Assembly: GCF_910592395.1 (NCBI RefSeq)
Contig: NC_088313.1
Coordinates: forward strand, 14,338,437-14,402,436
Length of the DNA stretch: 64,000 nucleotides
Source: Lineus longissimus
Taxonomy: Eukaryota > Nemertea > Pilidiophora > Heteronemertea > Lineidae
Reading direction: 5' to 3'
Part shown: positions 46,156-57,004 of the stretch, in pieces
Layout: every line of letters begins with the position of its first letter
Numbering within the stretch: the first letter of the stretch is position 1
Position numbers and translations under genes: made by a program
Notes under the pieces: model-generated
Database searches by the model: none
Told to the model about the DNA's origin: nothing
The model's input: only the letters and a program-made list of their open reading frames with translations

Positions 46156-47200
46156 AGTTATTGGCCACTAGAAGCTTGTGTGTCAATTAAATCTCGGGTC
46201 ATTTTGCATGCTATGAAACCTCCGCGAGTCCTTTAAATATCAAAATCAACTGCGGGGACCAATCTTCAGTGGCCATGGCTGGGGGGGGGGGGGCACATCC
46301 TTCCACATACCGTAGCTGGCTATGGGAAGGCCGAGCTAAAACCTCTGCTATTGGAGCGGTAGCCCGGAGACCAGGATCATGGGATTCCGTATTTTAGCAA
46401 AATCCATAGCAACGATCGCGTCAACGAGCCATCGCGTCGTCGAGTCATCGAGTCGAATACCACAAGCCCACTGCTTCACCTCATTCTTGTTGCTGCATTC
46501 ATGCTGGATACTTCTTGCTGTTTTGCTCTTGCTGTGTTTCATATATTTCAAATTGAGTATCTTTGTATTATTCTATGTTTTATTTCAGGTACTTGTAGTC
46601 CAGTAGCTTGCTTAATTATTGTTGTAAATATTGTCATTATTAACATTTAGCTTAACTATAATTCTATTGGTTTAAAGCTACATTGTATTCAATCATATAT
46701 CTAGATCTCTAAAGTATAACTCTAAGTCATAGCTATGTTTGTGGGTCCAGACAGGCCTGGGTCGTTAAGTATTAAGCCTTGTGTCTGTATATGATAAGAC
46801 CTCTGGGGCTCATTGTTTCCTTTGTTTTGGGCTATAGCTACCTATCACCTTTGTTGCTGGGGGAATTACTGGTATTGTTTTGATCAAGTGCCTGGGACAT
46901 GTTGGAACATGTGACTGTGTAGTGATATTAATTATGTAAGGGAACTATTTCGTCTGGGGACTACTTGGGAGGTTTACTGTTTATTCATTATGCTTGGTTG
47001 TGTCCTTACACTTTTGAGGGGTATATAAACTGGGGTTTTTGGCTAGATTCTTTTCTCCTTTGCCACTGTCCAGACTGTACTACTTCCAATCTTCAAAGTT
47101 AAACCTTCTCCACATGCAGGGCTGAACATGGCTTTATGCTAGCCGCCCTTCAAAATATCCTCCCCCCCCCCCCTAGATTCTTCAGTGTGGCAAGCCCCGA
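46156..47200. other. Spacer with possible solo LTR (to about 47990)
   Basis: A TATA-box-like GTATATAAACTGGGG lies near 47021 and an AATAAAGGAGATC polyadenylation-like signal near 47837, with TTGGTCACGACACTGGG at 47967. This order could be a retrotransposon LTR containing the minisatellite below, but no paired LTR, gag or pol is adjacent. Weak call. Confidence 0.3.
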
Positions 47201-47209
47201 GCTGTGCAC

Positions 47210-47600
47210 TCAACTCTCTCCCTCTGCAAGGTTGAATTGACCCTAGTTGTATCGATTTACCAACCACAGATTTATCTGCAAGGTTGAATCGACCTAGGAC
47301 TTGATTTACTAACCACAGAATCTCTCTTCCCCTCTGCAAGGTTGAATTGACCCTAGTTGTATCGATTTACCAACCACAGATTTATCTGCAAGGTTGAATC
47401 GACCTAGGACTTGATTTACCAACCACAGAATCTCTCTTCCCCCCTGCAAGGTTGAATTGACCCTAGTTGTATCGATTTACCAACCACAGATTTATCTGCA
47501 AGGTTGAATTGACCTAGGACTTGATTTACCAACCACAGAAGCTATCTCCCTCTGCAAGGTTGAATTGACCCGGGACTTGATTTACCAACCACAGAGTTCT
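47210..47600. repeat. Minisatellite with CTGCAAGGTTGAATTGACC units
   Basis: Two alternating half-units, one with CCCTAGTTGTATCGATTTAC and one with CGACCTAGGACTTGATTTAC, make a higher-order unit of about 112 bp, repeated about 3.5 times. Each half starts CTGCAAGGTTGAAT and ends CCAACCACAGA. Confidence 0.9.
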
Positions 47601-48400
47601 ATCGGCGGATAAGTTTGGTCTTTAAGAGGAGTTGAGGACACTTAAGTTGAGTGACAGGTTATTTATTTAAGACAAACCATTTTAGTAATGACCCAACGCT
47701 AGAGGGTTAATATACCAGTAGTTCAAGAAAACCCAAGGATCGTAACTAATTAATGCAATGCCTGTATTAATTATTGTACATATGTATGCAAGCTAAGTGT
47801 AGTGTAGTATTTGAGATTGAGATCCGTAAGGGTCTAATAAAGGAGATCTATTTTTGTTTGAACTGAGCCTTCTTATATTCGTTCTGCTTGTTTGAGACAG
47901 AAATTCTGGGCTTCGGCCTGATTATTTAAAGGAGAAAGTGACCGTGATCTCTACCGCTCGGATCACTTGGTCACGACACTGGGAAATGTTGGTTGTGATA
48001 TGTTTTAAACCAGCATCTGTTTTCAGTGCGGCAAACGACGTGGTGTGCATGGCATGTCCCGGATTGCCCTAGAGACCAAATTGCTTACATTAAACATAAG
48101 AACCTACACATTTTTGAGGTAGAGACCCAGGGAAGGAATCTTTGGTCCACTTGAGGCAACTATTGGTTTTGTGACCAATAGGGGACGTCACCTTCGACAC
48201 CACTCAGATCCCACAAACGGTAAAAAATAACACCAAAATCGCCCGACGAGGGACCAAGGAACAACCCTGATGATTCCGGTGTATAGCTGCAGTCCGTATA
48301 TATTGCTGCGGAATGCACTCTCTCGTGCTTCTTTCGCAAATCTTTCTCAAAATACACTCTGCAATGTTATCGGGTGAGGCAAGTACGGTGTTATCTAATG

Positions 48401-49138
48401 CCGTGGTCACACTGGGGTTTTAACACGAATTGAATTCGAATTAAAACGTTGATACGTATTGGGGCGTCACACTCAATTCGGTTCATACCGATCTCTTAAA
48501 CCGAATTGAATGCGAATCAGCTAATCCGAATCAAGGCGAAACCGTATTGAGATTTCAAGTGTGACGCGCTTGATACGAATTAATAATTTCGATCGCACTG
48601 TGCATGCGCCCTGCGCACGTCCTCTTCCGTTAATTCTCCGCGCCAAACTTCTATCAATTCAATTGATTGTGCTAGTCTTGTGGGATGTGCTGAAGTGAAT
48701 GCCTGGTAAATGGTAGAGTTATGATCTGCCAAACACAATATGAAGATGTTTTTAGAATAATTTTTTCATGCAATTTTGAATAGATTTATTTTTGTACGGA
48801 GTAAAGTTGATCTTATCAGAGGTTTGATTGTTTGTTACGCCACAGAGACCAAAGATTGAATGGTGAATGGCCAAGGAATGTATGCTGAATGAAACTGTTC
48901 TTGTATTTTTTTATGTATGTATGTACATGTACTAGAATTTGCTTCTTGCAGGATCTGCAGATTGAAATTGAATGCTTGATGTTAGTATACGCATTGAGTG
49001 CAGCGCGTTTTAAACCGATTTGAATACGTATTCGGGTCAGTGTGACGCGACCGTTCTGAAACTGGATTAACCAATTCGTATTCCGGAGAGCGCTCTACGG
49101 AATTCGGTTTCAATTCGCATCCAGTGTGAACACACCAT
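48401..49138. mobile_element. MITE with CCGTGGTCACACTGG ends, about 740 bp
   Basis: The left end CCGTGGTCACACTGG and the right end CCAGTGTGAACACACC are imperfect inverted repeats. Inward, both sides carry AATTCGnATTnAAACCG-type blocks in opposite orientation and GTGTGACGCG. The middle is AT-rich and non-coding. Confidence 0.65.
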
Positions 49139-49738
49139 TATAAAAGTCGGTCTTTCGTGCACTGTCCTTAATTTTGGTGAAGTTTAAATGAATTTTTCGG
49201 GGTATATTCTGCTTGTTTTTCCGATGTCTTGTTTGCCAGATCAGTGCACATATAGGGTATTATTAAATATAATATCGATGCCCACACTTGCCTCAGTTAA
49301 CAAAAGATTATCAAAGCCGAGACACAATTACGGTCCCGATTCCGTCGGAAATGCTTGATATTACATTATTTTGTTGACACGCTTTTTAAACAACCAGTTC
49401 ATGAGTAACATGTGGTCTGTATTGATTTGAAACTTTAATGAATTAATAGGCCTAGCTCCCAGATGATATCATGTGCATTATATGGATTATATTCATCATG
49501 AACACCGGCAAACGATTTTGAAACGAATACCAATCGATACTTGATAATATCAATGGCCATGCATACGAGGGCATATTTTCAACGATTTCGGTTAGATAGC
49601 ATTGGATATATATAGGCTATGTTGTACCTTAAAAAAACGGGACATCTCTTTAAATCAACCGATTACTGTGTATAGACGCTATTTAGCCCGTTGCAGGGCT
49701 CCTGCCAATATGTAGTTCTTGTACGTGAAACAGCTGCA
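49139..49738. other. Intergenic spacer
   Basis: I see nothing recognisable here. Confidence 0.35.
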
Positions 49739-50640
49739 CCAAACCCGGTGTCCCAGTGGAAAATGTCCCCAGTTGAAATTGTCCCCGGATACTAACAGCT
49801 AGAGGTGAAAGTCCGGGGGTCTCCAAGTACTAGGTATGAAAGTCCGTCGGACAATGACCTCTAGTTGTTATTGTCCACTGAACAGGGACTAAAGTCCAAT
49901 GTGGACACTGATTCCTTAGGAGTTAAAGTCCCTTTTTTCTGTGGGTGATAAAGAAAGAAGAAGTGAACAAAATAACATATTTTCAATTTGCCTGAGTGAT
50001 TTATTTCGATAATGATTGACATCATTGGTTCCTCGGCCGTTGAACAACCAGCCTTTGGTTCGTCGCGAGTCTCCGCATCCCCAGCATCATCTCTCCCAGT
50101 CCCCGAGCCATTGTCTTCAACTGGTTCGCCGATCCTCGAAACAACCCGATACCAGAGTATCCCTTTGTCAAGCTGAAATAGGAAGACTAGATAATATACG
50201 GTATCCGATTCGTCAATGAACAGACACATGTAACTGAGCATGTTTTACTCCATGAAGTCAACACTACTAACTTAAATTACAATATAGTCCTGACGGCCCT
50301 CCATTTTAATGTGATATATTGGAAATAATGTTAAGTGTACGTCTTAGAGACCACCATTCCTAGGTATTACTGTCCCACAGACGACCACACCTATAACTAA
50401 TGTCTCATGAGACACCTATCCCTAGGTTGGATAGTCCATTGGACATTAGTAACCGTGTTCACAGTCCGGACACATTCATAACTAGAGATAAGTGTCCAAT
50501 GAACTTCTATTCCTAGCTACAAGAGTCCGATGGACATTGAATCCCGCGTTCAATATCCGGGGACATTAAATCCTAGGTATTAAGGTCCAAAGGACTCCTA
50601 TTCCTAGAGTTAAAGGTCCGGACGATTGAACTCAGAAGAT
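49739..50640. repeat. Two blocks of short GTCC...GGAC palindromic motifs
   Basis: At 49739-49925 and 50335-50635 the motif CCTAGNTNNTAAAGTCC followed by a complementary GGAC recurs every 25-45 bp. Examples are GTCCGGAC, GTCCATTGGAC, GTCCGATGGAC, GTCCAAAGGAC and GTCCGTCGGAC. The spacer of 0-3 bases changes while the half-sites stay. The blocks flank exon 2 of the gene at 49861-50889. Confidence 0.65.
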
Positions 50641-50889
50641 TTAAACCACTCTGTTGGCTGAGATTCCAATTTTTTCCAAATCTAATTCATTAAAAGGGAG
50701 AACCTGGATAACCTAATGACATGCGCTTTAAAGTAAAACGCCTACCTTGTAGTTTTTAGCGGCAACACGCCGAAGAACTCGCTTCTGGTTTGCATTTGCT
50801 TTAGCGGGGTATTTTCTAAACGACAAAGACCGAAAAACCTCCGCTGGAAAACTGATGTTTCTCGGCCGTGTTGCGCGTGTCCTCTCCAT
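49861..50889 (-). CDS. Two-exon gene start, gypsy-integrase-like N-terminus
   Basis: Exon 1 (50889-50746, 48 codons) starts MERTRATRPRN and has RKYPAKANANQKRVLRRVAA. A good donor follows in phase 0. Exon 2 begins at 50172 after CTATTTCAG with LDKGILWYRVVSRIGEP, then an acidic GTGRDDAGDAETRDEP stretch. The join KNYK-LDKGILWYR resembles the segment before the zinc-binding domain in gypsy-integrase-derived proteins (GIN/KRBA2 type), where a YP..N.KR.LRR pattern precedes L..G.LYY. The frame stays open to 49861 but by then runs into the palindromic-motif block, so the true end is unknown. Partial or decayed. Confidence 0.4.
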
Positions 50890-51043
50890 TTCGAATGGCA
50901 GAGCATTGGCTTAGTACTTACGCAACAAAAAGTGTTATTTAGATGACGAAATTGTCTTATGAAATAAAGAAAAAAAGAGAGTCAATCGCACCGATACTAA
51001 CCATTGTATTATATATGTATTATTACTGTAATTAAAAAAGAAA

Positions 51044-51117
51044 ATCGCCACGGCGTATTCGATCCACAAGACTCTCAACTATGAACCAGGCACTGTTCCA
51101 CTGCGCCACGAGAGCCG
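51044..51117 (-). tRNA. tRNA-like sequence, probably a SINE head or pseudogene
   Basis: On the minus strand an A-box TGGCGCAGTGG (51108-51098) and a B-box-like GGATCGAATAC (51065-51055) are spaced as in tRNA genes. The acceptor and T stems pair poorly, so a functional tRNA is unlikely. It fits a tRNA-derived SINE promoter. Confidence 0.4.
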
Positions 51118-51729
51118 ACAACATATGATTCGATGTTTAGCCTACCTATTCCTACAATCAAAGACCACATTAGGCGGCCATTTATATTAGGAATGGACAT
51201 TCTATGCGTGGGACTTAATGCGCTGTTACTGCTGTAAAAGCGATCAATGGAACAGTAGACCGGCAGCCCAGGGCCCTCGGGTTAGTTGAACTAGGTACCA
51301 ATATCTGAGTGTGGGAGTGGGTAAAGGGTCATCTGAGATGAATAGATGTGGCAGTCTGCCGGGTACCACCCGTTGCATGTGGGTCTGGGGACCCCCCAAA
51401 AGGACCTAAAAATGGTCCCAAGATAGTTGACTGAGATACCACTTGTAACCAATAACACTCTGTGCTTACTACTAAACATACATCAAAAGTCCTAAAGACA
51501 GACATTTTTCGCGTCGCTAAGGGTCCGCCAGACCCCCCAAAAAGGGCCAAAAAAATGGGCTAGCATAGATGAGCGAGATACCAAGTAAAATTAATGCCAA
51601 ATGATTAAGCACTGTCCACTGTGTGTAAAACAGGTTACTCCAGATAAATTGTCCGTTGCACAAGCAGTACCAGACACCCCCAAAAATTGACCCCTCGCCC
51701 CCAGAGTCCAACTAGGCTAGCTTAGATAT

Positions 51730-52480
51730 TGTAGGTACCAACTGAAACCAGGTTTAAATGATCAATCACACCATTGGGAATACAGAATTATCAATGGCAG
51801 ACAAAATGTCCATTGCTGTGACCCTGCCAGACCCCCCCAAATAGGCCCTGGGGTACAGCTAGGCTAGCCTGGATATTGCAGGTACCAGCTGAAACCAAGT
51901 TTAAATGATCAAGCACACCATAGGGAATACATAATTATCAATGGCAGACAAAATGTCCATTGCTGTGACCCTGCCAGACCCCCCCCCCCCCAAATAGGCC
52001 CTGGGGTACAGCTAGGCTAGCTTAGATATTGTAGGTACCAACTGAAACCAGGTTTAAATGATCAATCACACCATTGGGAATACAGAATTATCAATGGCAG
52101 ACAAAATGTCCATTGCTATGACCCTGCCAGACCCCCCCAAATAGGCCCTGGGGTACAGCTAGGCTAGCTTAGATATTGTAGGTACCAGCTGAAACCAGGT
52201 TTAAATGATCAATCACACCATTGGGAATACAGAATTATCAATGGCAGACAAAATGTCCATTGCTATGACCCTGCCAGACCCCCCAAATAGGCCCTGGGGT
52301 ACAACTAGGCTAGCCCGGGTATTGCAGGTACCAGCTGAAACCAAGTTTAAATGATCAAGCACACCATAGGGAATGCAAAATTATCAACGGCAGGCAAAAT
52401 GTCCATTGCTATGACCCTGCCAGACCCCCCCCCCCCCATAGGCCCTGGGGTACATCTTGGCTAGCCCAGATATTGTAGGT
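51730..52480. repeat. 147-bp tandem repeats in left arm
   Basis: GGTACCARCTGAAACCA recurs at 51734, 51881, 52034, 52181 and 52327, so the units are 146-153 bp. Units carry CATTGGGAATACAGAATTAT, GACAAAATGTCCATTGC and a C-run. The inverted counterpart is at about 55060-55660. Adjacent units alternate between two subtypes (TTGGGAATACAG and TAGGGAATACAT). Confidence 0.9.
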
Positions 52481-52636
52481 CGGATGTGGTCGTTAGATGT
52501 ATACAAAACTACAAATATCTGAGACAAACTAAAACATATATTTATTTCAAACATCTAGCTACATGATGGCAATGATGCAGGCAAGGTGATAAAAAAAGAC
52601 ATATTGAGAAGTATGATCTCATAAGGAGTTGTTCTT

Positions 52637-54905
52637 ATGTCTCAATTTCTTTCAGCGATTGACTTAACACTGGAGCAAACCGTTAACAGGGATGCTGCTT
52701 CCCCGATGAAGGGAATTGTTGGATTCCAGAATTCGACCAGTGCAATTCGTCGTTGGTGCATTACCTCCACCCAACGAGGAATGTCTGTAATCGAGCTGAG
52801 GCGACTGACAGGACTCCTACCAGAAGAGCAACCGAGAACACAGCTTCGTCCAAGTCGAATCAAGAAGGATAACCGTCAGGCTCAAGTTCTTCTAGATGCA
52901 GTGACTGAATCCTGTGACCCATTCTCTGGACCTGCCTCCACGTCTGCAATCCTGCTGAACATTGCCACAGGAAAGGGAGCCTCTGCTACAACCCAAGAGT
53001 ACCTCACAAAATCTTTGCCAACCGGTCATGGACTGCAGAAGAAGTTTAGGGAGGAGTGTGTTGAGGATAGCTCCAGATTATTGAAGCCAATAAAGCGGAG
53101 AAAAGTGAATAACTTTGCGAGTGAGAACACGAAGACCAAACGATCAGCTAGTTCTAAAGCCATTCCAGTAGTCAACAGTCAACGGGACAAGTTTATCCGG
53201 ATGCTGGTCGTTATTTCTCAAGAGACCAACTTCGACCTGGAACATGTTGTTAGCTACCCCATCACCGATTTTCCACTAGCCATTGCTCAACCTGATGGTT
53301 CACTGCTCAAGACCACGAAAAAGCAAGCTCTTGGACAAGCTGGAGTCGATGCAAGACGGAATGACAACACTGCCTCACATTGATGCCACATTGATTGATG
53401 GTGGACTGCTGCTTCACTCATATCTTTCAGCTGTTGGAAACATATCCTCATACGGGAATCTTGCAAGAGGTCTGTTGGGCCATGTTTGCTCAAGCATTGC
53501 GCATGGACAAGAAATTCATGTCTTGTTTGACAAGTATCTGCCTTCTTCCCTTGAAGAAAGTGAAAGAAAAAATTACGTGGGGTTGAAGATCAACCTTTCA
53601 TCATAAGTGGTAGCGAGCAAGCTCCCAAACAGAGTTGCCAGAAGTTGCTGCAGAATGGCATTTTCAAGGATCAACTGGCCAAATTCTTGATGATTGAGTG
53701 GCAGAAGGACCAGTACGGGGCCATCCTTGGAAAGAAGACACTTCTCGTCTCGTATGGGGGTAACTGTCTTCGCATAGTATTCAGTCAAACCAGCTGCAAG
53801 ATGACTGTCAACTCTCCAGACTCACTGCAAGGAAACCATGAGGAAGCAGATACCCTTATAGCATTCCATGCTGCCTCGGTCACTGGTAGTCTCCTCATTC
53901 GAGCCTCGGACACTGATGTCATCGTGATAATCTTGGGGATGCTTGGGCGGAATATAATATGAGTGGGATACCACTGAAGTCGATCATCATGGACTGCGGT
54001 TCAGGCAACAGCCGCAGGTAAATTGACATAACAAGCATTGCCAATGCCTTAGAGTTGAAACAAGCCGGACTTTCAGCTGCACTGCCTGGCCTACACGCCT
54101 TCACAGGCTGTGATTTCACGTCGTCGTTTTACAGCCCTACGAGCTGCTTGAGAACAACGACGATGGGAATTTGATCAAGTTGTTTAGCAGTATGTCATCC
54201 AGAGAAGAACCAAGCCAAAAGAAAGCGGAGGAGTATGTGTGTTCCCTGTATGGAATGAAGGACGTGAAGGAAGTGAATCGAGCAAGGCACAACAAACTGG
54301 TTCAAATGACAGGAAAAATTAATCAGGTGAGATGTTCTTCAGAAAATAATTGGAGAATACAATAGTAAGTTTACAGATCTATAAACCTTAAAGCCCCACC
54401 ATTTCGAATCTCCTTTTATATGAGGCCTTTCCCCTTCAAGACTATGTCAGTACCGGTATAACCGGGTACCAAGGATATCCGTATCCTACTCAATCGAAAA
54501 AATGTAATGTTCATCTACCAAAATCTATCATTGTCAATTCTGATATTTCAGGAAAACCCAATGGCCAATGTAAAAAAGGTTGACCGTGCGCTACTACTAC
54601 CGTGTGGAAAAGCTCTGTCAAATAAGACTCGCCGTGCACATTATGTGTCTATTGTCTGGGATAATGCGGACTCTCCACAACCAGATCATGATTTGGACCC
54701 ACTGCAGTACGGATGGAAGGATGAACATGGATATTACACACCTGATTGGTATCCTGGGCCTGCAGAACCTGACAACCTTTTTGGAGGTGATCGTAGGAGT
54801 GAGGGAGTTGAGAATACTGATGAAGACGCCGGCGGGCAAACTGAAGACTTGTATGATGATGATACTGACATTGACACGGATTCTGGACCAGACCAGCGAA
54901 AGTGA
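52637..54905 (+). pseudogene. Broken PIN/FEN-nuclease-like gene inside the long-TIR element
   Basis: The reading frame starts at the inner edge of the left arm; a TTTCTTTCAG acceptor at 52655 suggests the first exon continues upstream in the original gene. Segments in order: AIDLTLEQTVNRDAAS, then a basic region with PIKRRKVNNF, then LIDGGLLLHSYLSAVGN, then NHEEADTLIAFHAA with LLIRASDTDVIVIILGMLG, then LPGLHAFTGCDFTSSFY, EEYVCSLYGMKDV and KINQ. An intron follows (54327-54551, phase 0), and exon 2 reads VKKVDRALLLPCGKAL, YGWKDEHGYYTPDWYPGP and an acidic tail. EADT plus SDTDV is the acidic signature of PIN/FEN-like nucleases. Frameshifts at about 53330, 53582 and 54140 and a TAA near 54022 break the frame, so this copy is inactive. 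The protein family is widespread and uncharacterised in marine invertebrates. Confidence 0.7.
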
Positions 54906-56122
54906 GATATAAGAACAACTCTTAATGAGATCATACTTCTCAATATGTCTTTTTTTATCACCTTGCCTGCATCAGTGCCATCATGTAGCTAGTTTGTCTC
55001 AGATACTTGTAGTTTTGTATACATCTAACGACCACATCCGACCTACAATATCTGGGCTAGCCAAGATGTAACCCAGGGCCTATGGGGGGGGGGGGGGGGG
55101 TCTGGCAGGGTCATAGCAATGGACATTTTGTCTGCCGTTGATAATTTTGCATTCCCTATGGTGTGCTTGATCATTTAAACTTGGTTTCAGCTGGTACCTG
55201 CAATATCCGGGCTAGCCTAGTTGTACCCCAGGGCCTATTTGGGGGGTCTGGCAGGGTCAGAGCAATGGACATTTTGTCTGCCATTGATAATTCTGTATTC
55301 CCGATGGTGTGATTGATCATTTAAACCTGGTTTTAGCTGGTACCTACAATATCTAAGCTAGCCTAGCTGTACCCCAGGGCCTATTTGGGGGGGGGGGGGT
55401 CTGGCAGGGTCACAGCAATGGACATTTTGTCTGCCATTGATAATTTTGTATTCCCTATGGTGTGCTTGATCATTTAAACTTGGTTTCAGCTGGTACCTGC
55501 AATATCCAGGCTAGCCTAGCTGTACCCCAGGGCCTATTTGGGGGGGTCTGGCAGGGTCACAGCAATGGACATTTTGTCTGCCATTGATAATTCTGTATTC
55601 CCAATGGTGTGATTGATCATTTAAACCTGGTTTCAGTTGGTACCTACAATATCTAAGCTAGCCTAGTTGGACTCTGGGGGCGAGGGGTCAATTTTTGGGG
55701 GTGTCTGGTACTGCTTGTGCAACGGACAATTTATCTGGAGTAACCTGTTTTACACACAGTGGACAGTGCTTAATCATTTGGCATTAATTTTACTTGGTAT
55801 CTCGCTCATCTATGCTAGCCCATTTTTTGGCCCTTTTTGGGGGGTCTGGCGGACCCTTAGCGATGCGAAAAATGTCTGTCTTTAGGACTTTTGATGTATG
55901 TTTAGTAGTAAGCACAGAGTGTTATTGGTTACAAGTGGTATCTCAGTCAACTATCTTGGGACCATTTTTAGGTCCTTTTGGGGGGTCCCCAGACCCACAT
56001 GCAACGGGTGGTACCCGGCAGACTGCCACATCTATTCATCTCAGATGACCCTTTACCCACTCCCACACTCAGATATTGGTACCTAGTTCAACTAACCCGA
56101 GGGCCCTGGGCTGCCGGTCTAC

Positions 56123-56780
56123 AGGGGTCCGGAGGACCCCACTCTCTAGGTAGCATGGTCCTCCGGACCTTGCTACCAGGGGGACTTTATCCCCTTTCAC
56201 GCCGGCTAAATATATAGCGTCTACACGGCATCATTTTTTATGGGCAGGGAGGGCCTCTAGCCGGACCGCCTCAGGATTGCCCCTCCTGTCGTATGTGGGG
56301 CTGTGCCCCGCTCCCCTCCCCTCAAAAAATTTCTAGATCCGCCATTGTTCTACCCGTTTTTTAATTTTATACTTTTTTTGTTTTTTGCCTACCTGATTCA
56401 AGTACATACAGTAAAATTTAATCAGGTCATCTCAATCATCTGTCAGACCCAGACCTGAAAATAGAAATGCAGTTATGCCGTATAGCGCAGTTATGATGCA
56501 TACGAGTTTGCTCAAACACAATACTCAATTTCTGTCTGGCCTATATACCGCCCCATCCGGACTCTCATGCGTCGGATGAGTGTGATTCAGCGATCTCAAA
56601 ACATTGCGGGTCAAGATGATACCGCCAAAAATAGTTAGACGATCATGATATCATTCGCCAAAATGACGTCTTTCCTCGTTTTACCGGGCGTCAGGATGAG
56701 TCACAAGGCTTTTATACCGACATTATATCGATTCTGGATTCACTGAATCTATGCAAATTGGCGACAATTAATTGAAAGCT
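56123..56780. other. Spacer after the long-TIR element
   Basis: It contains a GC-rich imperfect inverted repeat (GGTCCGGAGGACC, GGTAGCATGGTCC, GGACCTTGCTACC) at 56126-56185 and a repeat fragment at 56455-56530 shared with 9600-9660. No gene is seen. Confidence 0.4.
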
Positions 56781-56999
56781 CTACATATAGAGGTTGCCGT
56801 AAACAGTGACATCCGGCACCAATGAATTGTATGAAGCTGGTTTCGTTTTAATTACACTTAGAGCTGTGACAACGTCTTCCTGAATCGAAATCCCCGTGAG
56901 ATTCAGGTGAACCAGTTGCAGATTATCAGCCAGTTTCACCACACCGGGAAATTTCGAGCAGAGCAGACCCGGAGACGGAACTCGCGTTAGCTCCCTTCC
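56781..56999 (-). pseudogene. LRR-like C-terminal fragment
   Basis: The minus strand reads FPGVVKLADNLQLVHLNLTG, then ISIQEDVVTALSVIK and a terminal VYGNLYM with a TAG stop. The pattern LxxNxxLxxLxLxGxxIxxDVVxAL fits one ribonuclease-inhibitor-type leucine-rich repeat as in NLR proteins. It ends upstream at a TGA near 57000 with no clear acceptor, so it is probably an exon or a fragment. It lies head to head with the CARD exon at 57005. Confidence 0.4.
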
Positions 57000-57004
57000 T
57001 CAGG

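Larger units (their letters stand above)
51255..56122. mobile_element. 4.9-kb element with 1.2-1.4-kb terminal inverted repeats
   Basis: The outer ends GTAGACCGGCAGCCCAGGGC and its inverse bound the element. The left arm runs 51255-52649 and the right arm 54896-56122, in inverted orientation and nearly identical, differing mainly in unit number and in lengths of C or G runs. Each arm has a unique outer part (about 470 bp), a block of 147-bp tandem repeats, and an inner unique part of about 160 bp. The space between the arms is exactly filled by the nuclease-like pseudogene. No convincing target duplication longer than 2 bp was found. The superfamily is not assigned. Confidence 0.85.

Noticed and set aside
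48160-48357. Minus-strand terminal exon (KDLRKKHERVHSAAIY) after an acceptor-like ATTGCAG
   Set aside because: Splice context is weak, no partner exon was found, and no family is recognisable.
49739-50640. CRISPR array
   Set aside because: Repeats are short palindromes with related, not unique, spacers; the genome is eukaryotic and no cas gene is present.
51044-51117. Functional tRNA gene
   Set aside because: A and B boxes are present, but the stems pair poorly, so it is listed only as a tRNA-like sequence.
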